64,000 nucleotides of DNA, taken from the NCBI RefSeq assembly GCF_014648675.1, contig NZ_BMRO01000017.1, positions 66,155 to 130,154 of the forward strand, given 5' to 3'. This document shows positions 50,619 to 58,901 of the stretch, one piece after another (position 1 is the stretch's first letter; the number at the start of each line of letters is the position of its first letter). The stretch comes from Actinomadura livida. Lineage in GTDB: Bacteria; Actinomycetota; Actinomycetes; Streptosporangiales; Streptosporangiaceae. The notes beneath the pieces were generated by a model. It was not told the DNA's origin. It was given only the letters and a program-made list of their open reading frames with translations, and did not search any database. Both the position numbers and the translations under genes were made by a program.

Positions 50619-51395
50619 TCAGGGGCGGGGGGTGCCGGTCCAGGGGAAGTCCGGGGCGCGGCGTTCGAGGAACGCGGCGATGCCCTCCACGTGCTCACCG
50701 CAGGCCGCCATCTCGTCCAGCCACCGCCGGGTCTCCTCCTCGACCGGGCCCCCGGCGGTGATGGCGTCCACGATGCCCTTGGTCGCCTGCTGGGTGAGCA
50801 GCGACCGGGACGCGAGCGTCTCGGCGAACTCGGCGACCCGCTTGCGGAGGCCGTCCCCCGGGACGACCTCGTCCAGCAGCCCGATGCGCAGCGCGTGCCC
50901 GGCGCCGACGAGGTCCGCCGAGTACAGCAGGTACTTCGCGGCGGACGGGCCGACCAGCCGGACGAGGCGGGTCGTCGCCCCCGCCGGGTAGACGAGGCCG
51001 AGCTTCGCCGGGGTGATCCCGAACCGGGCGTCCGCCGCCGCGAACCGCAGGTCGCAGGCCGCCGCGAGCTGGCAGCCGCCGCCGACGCAGTACCCCTCGA
51101 TCGCCGCGAGGGTCGGCTTCGGGAACGCGGCGAGGGCCCGCTCGGCGACCGACGACAGGTGCGAGTCGTCGTCGCGGTGGATGTCGGACAGCTCGGAGAT
51201 GTCGGCGCCCGCGCTGAAGTTCCCGCCCGCGCCGGTCAGCACCACGACCCGCACGGCCCGGTTCGCGGCGAGATCGTCCAGCAGGCCGGGCAGCGACCGC
51301 CACATGTCCGCCGACATGGCGTTGCGCTTCTCCGGCCGGTCGATCACGACCGTGCCGACACCCTCGGCGACCTCGGCGTGCAGCCCGGCGACCAT
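50619..51395 (-). CDS. Enoyl-CoA hydratase/isomerase family protein
   Basis: A 258-residue crotonase-fold enzyme. The oxyanion-hole strand is GNFSAGADISEL, the second is YCVGGGCQLAAACDLRFAAADARFGITPAKLGLVYPAG. The usual catalytic Glu of hydratases at the GGG(C/E) region is not evident, so isomerase or other crotonase chemistry is possible. The ATG at 51395 is the conserved start. It is divergent from the rho-like gene. Confidence 0.88.
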   Translation of the reverse strand: MVAGLHAEVAEGVGTVVIDRPEKRNAMSADMWRSLPGLLDDLAANRAVRVVVLTGAGGNFSAGADISELSDIHRDDDSHLSSVAERALAAFPKPTLAAIEGYCVGGGCQLAAACDLRFAAADARFGITPAKLGLVYPAGATTRLVRLVGPSAAKYLLYSADLVGAGHALRIGLLDEVVPGDGLRKRVAEFAETLASRSLLTQQATKGIVDAITAGGPVEEETRRWLDEMAACGEHVEGIAAFLERRAPDFPWTGTPRP

Positions 51396-51909
51396 CGTCC
51401 CCCCTATGCTTCGACGCGGCTCATCGTACGAAGCCGCGCCCGCCGGACGGGTCGCGGGGTCCGGGCAGGCGGTCCGAACCCGGCGGCCGCACCGGGAGTC
51501 ATACGGTCGACGCCACGAGCCGGCAATGATCGCCGGGACGGGTCCGCGCCGGGGGCGGCGCGCCCGCCCGCCACAGGGGGACCCTCCACATGAAGTTTCC
51601 ACCGACCTCCGGGAATGCCAAAACGCCCCGGAGTGCTGTACTGTCGAGACAGCGCCTTCGAGTTGCCGCGGTTCGCGGAGAGGGCGTTTCTTCCCCGCCC
51701 GGGTCATCTGAGAGCCCGGTGACTTTCCCGGTTCGGTGCGCACGGGACGGCGTCCTGGACCGCCGCACGAGGGAGTCGACGTCAGCCCGGTGAACGGAGC
51801 TGCATTTCTCACATCTCACTCGCGTACACGACGCGGATTCCGCCGCCGTACGCGGAATTCGACCCCGGGCCGCGCGGAGCGTTCCGCACCGGCCTGAGAA
51901 GGGACCCAC
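51396..51909. other. Intergenic leader upstream of the short Rho gene
   Basis: 514 bases without a convincing gene. A likely promoter zone is near 51600-51660, including a small palindrome CTGTC-GA-GACAG. If transcription starts there, the rho transcript has a 5' leader of about 250 bases. Rho genes are often autoregulated by premature termination in the leader, so this could be a control region. Confidence 0.4.
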
Positions 51910-53148
51910 ATGTCCGCTTCCACCCTCACCACCGAACGACCCCCCGCCGAGCGCCGCGGTGAACGCAAGCCGCAGGCGCACGGCGTGGCCGCGCAGGGCG
52001 CCCGCAAAGGCGGGCGCCAGGGACGGCGTCCCGCCGACGACGCGCCCGCCGTGCCCTTCCACGGCATCCTCGCCGTCCAGGACAAGCACGCGTTCGTCCG
52101 CACCTCCGGCTACCACACCGGCCCGGACGACGTGCACGTCTCGCTAGCGCAGGTCAAGGCCAACAACCTGCGCCCCGGCGACGCCGTCGCCGGAACCGCG
52201 CGGCCGCCGAAGACCAGCCGCGACAAGTTCGCCTCCCTCGCCCACGTCGAGACCGTGAACGGGGTGCCGCCCGCCGAGGCGGCGCATCGTCCCGAGTTCG
52301 GCAAGCTGACCCCCCTGTTCCCCGACGAGCGGCTGCGCCTCGACACCGGCCCGCTCGCCACCCGCGTCATCGACCTGATCGCGCCGATCGGCAAGGGCCA
52401 GCGCGGGCTCATCGTGTCGCCCCCCAAGGTCGGCAAGACGATGGTCATGCAGGCCGTCGCCAACGCCATCGCGGAGAACAACCCCGAGGTGCACCTCATG
52501 GTCGTGCTCGTCGACGAGCGCCCCGAAGAGGTCACCGACATGGAGCGGTCGATCCGCGGCGAGGTCGTCCACTCGACGTTCGACCGCCCGGCGCAGGAGC
52601 ACACCGCCCTCGCCGAGCTGGCCGTCGAGCGCGCCAAGCGCCTCGTCGAGCAGGGCCACGACGTGGTCATGCTGCTCGACTCGATCACCCGGCTCGGCCG
52701 CGCCTACAACCTGGCGGCCCCGTCCAGCAGCCGCATCCTGGCGGGCGGCGTCGCGACGACCGCGATCTACCCGCCCAAGAAGTTCTTCGGCGCCGCCCGC
52801 AACATCGAGAACGGCGGTTCGCTGACGATCCTCGCCACCGCGCTGGTGGAGACCGGCTCCCGCATGGACGACGTGTTCTTCGAGGAGTACAAGGGCACCG
52901 GCAATATGGAGCTGAAGCTCGACCGCGGCCTCGCCGACCGCCGCGTCTTCCCCGCCGTCGACATCGAGGCGTCCGGCACCCGCCGCGACGAGCTGCTCAT
53001 GTCCCCCGAGGAGCTCGCGCTCTCCTGGCGCCTGCGCCGCGCCCTCCAGGGCCTCGACAAGCAGCAGGCCGTCGAGCAGCTCCTGGAGAAGATGAAGGGC
53101 ACCTCGTCCAACGCCGAGTTCCTCCTGAGGCTCCAGCAGACGACCTGA
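51910..53148 (+). CDS. rho: Short Rho-family transcription terminator
   Basis: A hexameric RNA-dependent ATPase that ends transcription. The 412-residue protein has a basic N-terminal 45 residues, an RNA-binding cold-shock-type domain at about 48-118 and a complete motor: Walker A SPPKVGKT (170-177), VVLVDERPEEVTDM, MLLDSITRLGRAYN and the R-loop YKGTGNMEL. Actinobacterial Rho usually carries a long N-terminal extension; here even the helical Rho-N part is absent. The RNA-site aromatic pattern DGxGFLR reads DKHAFVR. Probably a second, specialised Rho. Confidence 0.85.
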   Translation: MSASTLTTERPPAERRGERKPQAHGVAAQGARKGGRQGRRPADDAPAVPFHGILAVQDKHAFVRTSGYHTGPDDVHVSLAQVKANNLRPGDAVAGTARPPKTSRDKFASLAHVETVNGVPPAEAAHRPEFGKLTPLFPDERLRLDTGPLATRVIDLIAPIGKGQRGLIVSPPKVGKTMVMQAVANAIAENNPEVHLMVVLVDERPEEVTDMERSIRGEVVHSTFDRPAQEHTALAELAVERAKRLVEQGHDVVMLLDSITRLGRAYNLAAPSSSRILAGGVATTAIYPPKKFFGAARNIENGGSLTILATALVETGSRMDDVFFEEYKGTGNMELKLDRGLADRRVFPAVDIEASGTRRDELLMSPEELALSWRLRRALQGLDKQQAVEQLLEKMKGTSSNAEFLLRLQQTT

Positions 53149-53151
53149 CGC

Positions 53152-54855
53152 TCAGCCGCCGCTCTCCGGGCGGAACGACTCCAGGATCCGGCCGTAGAGG
53201 CGCTGGCCCGGTGTCCACCGCCGGTCGGGGGCGTGGAAGCAGAACTCGTATCCCGCGGCACGGCTGCACAGCACGTGCCTGATGCCGTCCGTGAACGCCG
53301 GTCCGCGTTCGCCCTTCCAGGTGAACTCCCACTCCGCGGCGCCGGCGATGACCTCGGGCACGCGTTCGAGCCGCAGCCGGTGGTATCCCGGATAGCGGTG
53401 CTCCGCCGCGGCCGCGCGCTCCGCGGCGCGCAGGCCGGCGAGGGAGTCCCCGGGCGCCGGGGCGATCCGCAGCCCGTGGCCGGCCTCGACGTCCCGCCAG
53501 TGCATGACGGCGCCGCTCCGCTCGGCGTGCCAGCCCACCGGCACGCGCACCGAGTAGGCGCCCGCCTCCCGGTACCGCGCCATCTTGGCGGTCAGCCCCG
53601 CCGCCGGGCGCAGCGCGACCGAGTCGCTCTTGCCGACCGACGTCCAGCGCGCCGCCCACGTGCCGGTGCCCGCCGCGAGGACCGCCAGCACGGCGACGCC
53701 CGCGACCGCGCCCGGCCGCACCCGCCGCCCCGCCGGGCCGCGCTTGTCCGGGCCGCGCTTCAATGGGTCGCGCTTCTCCGCCGCCGCCTCCGGGCGGCGC
53801 GCCGGCCACCGGCCGCGGAACCGCCGCGAACCGCACGGGGGGTTGGCCTGGGAGTCCCCTGGCTGCCTCCCGCCGCGCAGCGCCCACGGGACGCGCGGAC
53901 CCCGGAGGACACGTGACCGCGGGCCGCCCCGCTGACCGGCGCGGGGCAGCGTGAGCCGCGCCGGCATGCCGCGCGCCCTGGCCGAGGCGGCGACCGGCTT
54001 CGCCACCGTCGCGCCCGGGTTCGGGACCGTCCCGAGCACCTCCCACAGCATTTCCGCCGTGGCGTCGGCCGTCAGGCGCTCCTCGGGACGCTGCCGCAGC
54101 AGCCCCTCGATCACGGCGGTCAGCGGCCCCGCCCGCTCCGGAGGCGCGTAGTCGCCCAGCACGACCGCCATCATCGACGCCAGCGCGTGGCACCGCAGGA
54201 ACGGCGAGAAGCCCTCGACGGCCATGTAGAGCGTCGCGCCGAGCGACCACAGGTCGGACGCCTCCAGGCCCGGCATGCCGTTCACGCGCTCCGGGGAGAG
54301 GTAGGCGGGGGAGCCCTCGATCCCCGCGGGCAGCGTGTCGGCGGACTCGCGGCCGTTCGCCATGTGCACGGCCAGGCCGAAGTCGGTGAGCAGGATCCGC
54401 CCGTCGTCGCAGACCAGGACGTTGCTGGGCTTGACGTCGCGGTGCAGTATCCCGGCGGCGTGCGAGGCGCGGAGCACCGACAGGACCGCCGCGCCGATCT
54501 CCGCCGTCCGGCGCACGCCGAGCGGGCCGTCCTCGGCGATGAGCCGGTTCAGCGAGCACGCCTCGACGAGCTCCATGACGATCCAGGGGCGGCCGTCCTC
54601 GATGATGAAGTCGTGGACGGCGACCACCCCGGGATGCCGCAGCGCGGCGGTCGCGCGCGCCTCCGCGAGCAGGCGGCGGCACATCACCCGGCGCTCGCCC
54701 TTGGTGATGCGCTCGGGCAGCCGCACCTCCTTGACGGCGACGTCCCGGTCGAGCATTTCGTCGTACGCCCGCCAGACGGTGCCCATACCGCCGCTGCCCA
54801 CCACAGAGAGCAGGCGATACCGTCCCGCGAGCGGTATCAGCCGATCTCCTTTCAT
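53152..54855 (-). CDS. Membrane Ser/Thr protein kinase
   Basis: A 567-residue PknB-like kinase. Kinase motifs: GSGGMG (20-25), Lys42, HRDVKPSN (138-145), DFG (158-160) and an activation loop with Thr/Ser. A Pro/Arg-rich linker and one membrane helix (VAVLAVLAAGTG, about 400) precede an extracellular domain of about 150 residues (YSVRVPVGWHAERSG). The ATG at 54855 is taken because it starts just before GRYRLLSVVG; its ribosome site is weak. Convergent with rho, with only 3 bases between the two stops. Confidence 0.88.
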   Translation of the reverse strand: MKGDRLIPLAGRYRLLSVVGSGGMGTVWRAYDEMLDRDVAVKEVRLPERITKGERRVMCRRLLAEARATAALRHPGVVAVHDFIIEDGRPWIVMELVEACSLNRLIAEDGPLGVRRTAEIGAAVLSVLRASHAAGILHRDVKPSNVLVCDDGRILLTDFGLAVHMANGRESADTLPAGIEGSPAYLSPERVNGMPGLEASDLWSLGATLYMAVEGFSPFLRCHALASMMAVVLGDYAPPERAGPLTAVIEGLLRQRPEERLTADATAEMLWEVLGTVPNPGATVAKPVAASARARGMPARLTLPRAGQRGGPRSRVLRGPRVPWALRGGRQPGDSQANPPCGSRRFRGRWPARRPEAAAEKRDPLKRGPDKRGPAGRRVRPGAVAGVAVLAVLAAGTGTWAARWTSVGKSDSVALRPAAGLTAKMARYREAGAYSVRVPVGWHAERSGAVMHWRDVEAGHGLRIAPAPGDSLAGLRAAERAAAAEHRYPGYHRLRLERVPEVIAGAAEWEFTWKGERGPAFTDGIRHVLCSRAAGYEFCFHAPDRRWTPGQRLYGRILESFRPESGG

Positions 54856-54965
54856 GCAGAAGTTACTCGCCGGTCCGCGCTCAAGGGACGCCCCTTCGCC
54901 ATCAATCATTTCTTGACCGGTGGCCGCCGGGGAAAAAGGGCGGGCGCGTGGTATAAGACTTCCGT

Positions 54966-56561
54966 TTAGGAGGCCAGGACGCTCCTGGCCCATTTGTAGT
55001 CGGATTTACCGACGGCGGTGCGCTGGACCTCGTCCACCACCGTGATCTGGCGCGGCAGCTTGTATCCGGCGAGCCGGCCGCGGCAGTGTCCGGTCAGCTC
55101 CTCCAGCGTGACCTCCGCCCCCGGGCGGGGCGCCACGACGGCGGCGACGCGCTCCCCGAACCGCTCGTCCGGCAGGCCCACCACGACCGCGTCGTACACG
55201 TCCGGATGGTCCTTCAGCGCGACCTCGACCTCCTCCGGGTACACCTTCTCCCCGCCCGTGTTGATCACCAGGGAGCCGCGGCCGAGCAGCACGATCGTCC
55301 CGTCCTCCTCCAGGGACGCGAAGTCGCCGGGGATCGACCAGCGGGTGCCGTCCGGGCCGGTGAAGAACGTCGACGCCGTCTTCTCCGGGTCGTTGTAGTA
55401 GCCGAGCGGGATGTGGCCGCTGCGGGCGAGCCTGCCGACCTCGCCGGGCGCGACGGGGCTGAGGCCGTCGTCCAGGACGGTGATCCCCGGCTTCATCGCG
55501 AACCGGGCCGTGCCCTCCTTGCCGCCGACGGACGGACCGCACGCGCCGGTCTCCGAGGCGCCGTAGTTGTCGAGGAACATGATGTTCGGCAGGTGGTCGA
55601 GCAGCTGCCTTTTCGCGCCCTCGGTCAGCGGGGCGCCACCGGACGCGATCGCCATCAGCGAGGAGGTGTCGTACTCGCCGCCGGCCAGCGCCTTCGCGAC
55701 CGGCCGCGCCATTACGTCCCCGACGAGCATCAGCACATTCGCCTGCTCTTCGGCGAGCAGCCGCAGCGCCTTGCCGGCGTCGAATGCGCGGTCCGTGTAA
55801 AGGACGACTTTGGCGCCGCTGAACAACCCCATGAACGCGACCCATTGCCCCGCGCCGTGCATGACGGGCGCGCAGTCGAGCACGGCCATCGGCGGCTGCT
55901 CGGCGTTCGCGGCGATCTCCTCCGGGCTGCCGATCGGGTCGCCGAGGACGTTTCCACCGCCTAGGGCGCCGAAGAAGATGTCCTCGCAGCGCCATTCGAC
56001 GCCCTTCGGGTAACCGGTCGTGCCGCCCGTGTACATGATGTAGCGGTCGTCGTTGGAGCGGGCCGGGAAGTCGTCGCCCGGGTCGGCGCCGGCCAGCGCC
56101 TCCTCGTACTCGACCGCGCCCGGAATGTCGTCGGCCGCCCCGTCCTCGATCACCACCCCGTCCTTGATCACGACGACGTGCCGCAGCTTCGGCAGCTCGC
56201 CGCGGATCTCCTGCGCCTTCGCCAGCAGCGAACGCTCGCCGATCAGCGCGACCGAGTCGGAGTCGGCCAGGACGTGCCGCAGCTCGGCGGCGACGTACCG
56301 GTAGTTCACCGGGATCGGCACGGCACGGATCTTGTACGCCCCGAGCATCGCCTCGATCCACTCGGCGCGGTTGTGGGCGAGGATCGCCACGTGCTCGCCC
56401 GGCCGCACGCCCGCCGCCGCGAGATGGTGCCCCATCCTGCTCGCGCGCTCGTTGAGCTGCGCGTAACTGCGCCGCTCGGCGCCCGCCACCAGCGCGGGAC
56501 GCTCCGGCCCGGCCGCGGCCAGGATCTCCAGCAGGTCGGCCGGGTTGTAGCTTCGCACCAT
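54966..56561 (-). CDS. Acyl-CoA synthetase (AMP-binding)
   Basis: A 531-residue adenylate-forming ligase. P-loop YTGGTTGYPKGVEW, DNYGASETG, WSIPGDFASLEEDG, NTGGEKVYPEEVE and C-terminal QRTAVGKSDY. The form resembles FadD17/19-type ligases acting on steroid side chains or branched acids in actinobacteria; the substrate is uncertain. The ATG at 56561 follows GAGGACGTGC. It is divergent from the sigma factor with a 189-base gap. Confidence 0.9.
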   Translation of the reverse strand: MVRSYNPADLLEILAAAGPERPALVAGAERRSYAQLNERASRMGHHLAAAGVRPGEHVAILAHNRAEWIEAMLGAYKIRAVPIPVNYRYVAAELRHVLADSDSVALIGERSLLAKAQEIRGELPKLRHVVVIKDGVVIEDGAADDIPGAVEYEEALAGADPGDDFPARSNDDRYIMYTGGTTGYPKGVEWRCEDIFFGALGGGNVLGDPIGSPEEIAANAEQPPMAVLDCAPVMHGAGQWVAFMGLFSGAKVVLYTDRAFDAGKALRLLAEEQANVLMLVGDVMARPVAKALAGGEYDTSSLMAIASGGAPLTEGAKRQLLDHLPNIMFLDNYGASETGACGPSVGGKEGTARFAMKPGITVLDDGLSPVAPGEVGRLARSGHIPLGYYNDPEKTASTFFTGPDGTRWSIPGDFASLEEDGTIVLLGRGSLVINTGGEKVYPEEVEVALKDHPDVYDAVVVGLPDERFGERVAAVVAPRPGAEVTLEELTGHCRGRLAGYKLPRQITVVDEVQRTAVGKSDYKWARSVLAS

Positions 56562-56750
56562 GCACGTCCTCACAGGTCGGGGTGGGTTTCGGGGGCGGGG
56601 CCGCTTATTGTAAATTACGTCCAATGACGCGGGTCGCACCGGCGTCCGCGTCCGCCCGCCTGATCCGGCCATGCCGGCGGTCCTTACACGGCTCTTATCT
56701 GGGTACCGGCATGCTTGGCCGTAACGATTAAGTATCAGACGGGGGTAGTG

Positions 56751-57296
56751 GTGAGCGCAGGCGCGATGGCGTGGACCCCGCCGACGTGGGAGGAGATCGT
56801 CACCGAGCACTCGACCAGGGTGTTCCGGCTGGCGTACCGCCTGACCGGCAACCGGCACGATGCCGAGGACCTGACCCAGGACGTCTTCATCCGGGTCTTC
56901 CGCTCGCTGTCCTCCTACAGTCCCGGCACGTTCGAGGGCTGGCTGCACCGGATCACGACGAACCTGTTCCTCGACCGCGCCCGGCGCAAGCAGCGCATCC
57001 GCTTCGACGCCCTCGGTGACGACGCCGCCGAGCGGCTGCAGGGCCGCGAGCCGACACCGCAGCAGGCCTACGACGACCGGCACCTCGACTCCGACATCCA
57101 GCGGGCGCTTGACGGCCTCGCCCCCGAGTACCGCGCGGCCGTCGTGCTGTGCGACATCGAGGGACTCTCCTACGAGGAGATCGCCGCGACCCTGAACGTC
57201 AAGCTCGGCACCGTGCGCTCCCGCATCCACCGGGGCCGCGCCCAGCTCCGCACCGCGCTGGAGCACCGCCGCCCCGCCGAGGTCACGCAGAGCTGA
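56751..57296 (+). CDS. sigE: ECF sigma factor, SigE-like
   Basis: A 181-residue sigma factor. Region 2 is FRLAYRLTGNRHDAEDLTQDVFIRVFRSL with the -10 recognition helix, and region 4 is CDIEGLSYEEIAATLNVKLGTVRSRIHRGRAQLR. The opening VSAGAMAWTPPTWEE resembles actinobacterial SigE. The GTG at 56751, with GGGGG upstream, is preferred over the TTG at 56715. No anti-sigma factor with a zinc-binding motif follows; the next gene is a hydrolase. Confidence 0.9.
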   Translation: MSAGAMAWTPPTWEEIVTEHSTRVFRLAYRLTGNRHDAEDLTQDVFIRVFRSLSSYSPGTFEGWLHRITTNLFLDRARRKQRIRFDALGDDAAERLQGREPTPQQAYDDRHLDSDIQRALDGLAPEYRAAVVLCDIEGLSYEEIAATLNVKLGTVRSRIHRGRAQLRTALEHRRPAEVTQS

Positions 57297-57340
57297 CCCG
57301 AACCGCGGGCCCGGTCTCCGGCGGCGGCAGCGTGATGAGC

Positions 57341-57352
57341 GTCACTAGTGAC
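57341..57352. promoter_or_regulatory. Perfect 12-base palindrome upstream of hydrolase
   Basis: GTCACTAGTGAC lies 31 bases upstream of the hydrolase GTG and 45 bases after sigE. It may be a repressor site; the flanking CCGGTAA and CCGGTTA form a short direct repeat. Confidence 0.35.
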
Positions 57353-57382
57353 CGGTAAGTAACATCCGGTTAGCCTCGGCCC

Positions 57383-58186
57383 GTGGACATCGTCTTCGAG
57401 CGCCGCGGCGACGGGCCGCCCCTCGTCCTCCTGCACGGCATCGGCCACCGCCGCCAGGGCTGGTCCCCCGTGCTGGACCTCCTCGCCGCCGAACGCGACG
57501 TCATCGCGGTCGACCTGCCCGGCTTCGGCGACTCCCCGCCGCTCCCGCCCGGCACCCCGTACACCCTGGACGCCGTCCTGGACGTCCTCATGGGGACGCT
57601 CGCCGACCTCGGCGTGGAGAAGCCGCACGTCGCGGGCAACTCCCTGGGCGGCCTGTTCGCCCTCGAAGCCGCGGACCGCGGCCTGGTCAGCTCCGCCACG
57701 GCGCTGTCCCCGGCCGGCTTCTTCAACGCCCTCGAACTCCGCTACGCGGCGGCCGTGCTGCGCGCGTCCCGGCTCGGCGCCCGCGTCCCCGAGACGTTCC
57801 TCACCCGCCTGGCGAGTTCCCCGCGCCGCCGCAACGCGATGTTCGGCATGGTCTACGGCCGCCCCGACCTCATCGACATGGAGACCCTGGCCGGCGACGC
57901 CCGCGCGATGCGCGAGGCCCGCGGCTTCGACGCCACGCTCCGCGCCGGGCGCAGCACCCGCTTCCTCGGCTCCTGCGCCGACGTCCCCGTCACGATCGCC
58001 TGGGGCACGAAGGACCGCCTGCTCCTGCGCAGCCAGGCGATCCGCGCCCAGCGCCGCCTCCCCAACGCCCGCTTCGTCTGGCTGGAGGGGTGCGGCCACG
58101 TCCCGATGGCGGACGACCCGCCGCAGGTCGCCGGGGTGCTCCTCGCGGGCAGCGCCCACCCCCTGAGGTCCCGGGCCGCCGCCTGA
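57383..58186 (+). CDS. Alpha/beta hydrolase
   Basis: A 267-residue serine hydrolase. The oxyanion strand is LLHGIGH, the nucleophile elbow is GNSLGG, and the acid and base lie in AWGTKDRLL and GCGHVPM. It uses GTG at 57383. The substrate cannot be read; similar enzymes cleave esters or C-C bonds in aromatic degradation. Confidence 0.88.
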   Translation: MDIVFERRGDGPPLVLLHGIGHRRQGWSPVLDLLAAERDVIAVDLPGFGDSPPLPPGTPYTLDAVLDVLMGTLADLGVEKPHVAGNSLGGLFALEAADRGLVSSATALSPAGFFNALELRYAAAVLRASRLGARVPETFLTRLASSPRRRNAMFGMVYGRPDLIDMETLAGDARAMREARGFDATLRAGRSTRFLGSCADVPVTIAWGTKDRLLLRSQAIRAQRRLPNARFVWLEGCGHVPMADDPPQVAGVLLAGSAHPLRSRAAA

Positions 58187-58220
58187 CGCGCCGCCTGGCG
58201 CGCCGGGGAACATCCGCGGA

Positions 58221-58274
58221 TTGACAAGTGTTTGAATCCTCAACTACTCTTCGACTAGTCGTTGAAGATTCAAG
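58221..58274 (+). promoter_or_regulatory. yceI promoter with paired MarR-type sites
   Basis: A -35 box TTGACA (58221) and -10 TACTCT (58245) are 18 bases apart. Two related palindromic sites, TTTGAATCCTCAAC (58231) and GTTGAAGATTCAAG (58261), overlap the promoter and form an inverted pair. TTGAAxxTTCAA is a common MarR-family operator beside yceI genes. No marR gene is adjacent here. Confidence 0.6.
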
Positions 58275-58296
58275 CACATCTACCGCAGGAGACATC

Positions 58297-58845
58297 ATGA
58301 GCATCGCCGCCGTCGCCCCCGAGCTGACCGCCGGAACCTGGAACATCGACCCCGGGCACTCCGAGGTCACCTTCGTCATCCGCCACCTGATGACCAAGGT
58401 GCGGGGGACGTTCACCGAGTTCACCGGCTCCGTGCAGATCGCCGAGGAGCTGAGCGAGTCGACGGCCACGGCGGAGATCAAGATGGCCTCGCTCGACACC
58501 CGCAACCCCGACCGTGACGCCCACGTGCGGACGGCCGACGTCCTCGACGTCGAGAAGTACCCGACCATGACCTTCAACACCACCGGCGTGCGCGCCGAGG
58601 ACGGCGAGTACTACCTGGACGGCGACCTGACCATCAAGGACGTCACCCGGCCCGTGAGCCTCCGGCTCGAGTACAACGGCATCGGCGAGGACCCCTGGGG
58701 CGGGACGCGCGCCGGGTTCTCCGCCGAGACCACGATCAACCGCAAGGACTGGGGCATCGAGTTCAACATCCCGCTGAAGGGCGAGAAGGCCCTGCTCAGC
58801 GACAAGGTGGACATCCAGCTTGAGGTCCAGGCGGTCCGCGCCTGA
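58297..58845 (+). CDS. YceI family lipocalin-fold protein
   Basis: A 182-residue cytosolic YceI protein with an eight-stranded barrel that binds isoprenoid-like lipids. GTWNIDPGHSEVTFVIRHLM opens the domain, followed by AEIKMASLDTRNPDRDAHV and GDLTIKDVTRPV. No signal peptide is seen. ATG 58297 follows GCAGGAG. Confidence 0.92.
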   Translation: MSIAAVAPELTAGTWNIDPGHSEVTFVIRHLMTKVRGTFTEFTGSVQIAEELSESTATAEIKMASLDTRNPDRDAHVRTADVLDVEKYPTMTFNTTGVRAEDGEYYLDGDLTIKDVTRPVSLRLEYNGIGEDPWGGTRAGFSAETTINRKDWGIEFNIPLKGEKALLSDKVDIQLEVQAVRA

Positions 58846-58869
58846 CCCGCTCGACCGACCCGTTCGCCT

Positions 58870-58901
58870 GAGGGCCGCCCGCGTCACCGCGGGCGGCCCT
58901 C
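58870..58901. terminator. 14-bp perfect hairpin between yceI and the convergent kinase
   Basis: GAGGGCCGCCCGCG (58870-58883) pairs with 58888-58901 around TCAC. The kinase stop codon lies in the loop and the first arm bases. It is a bidirectional terminator. Confidence 0.8.
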
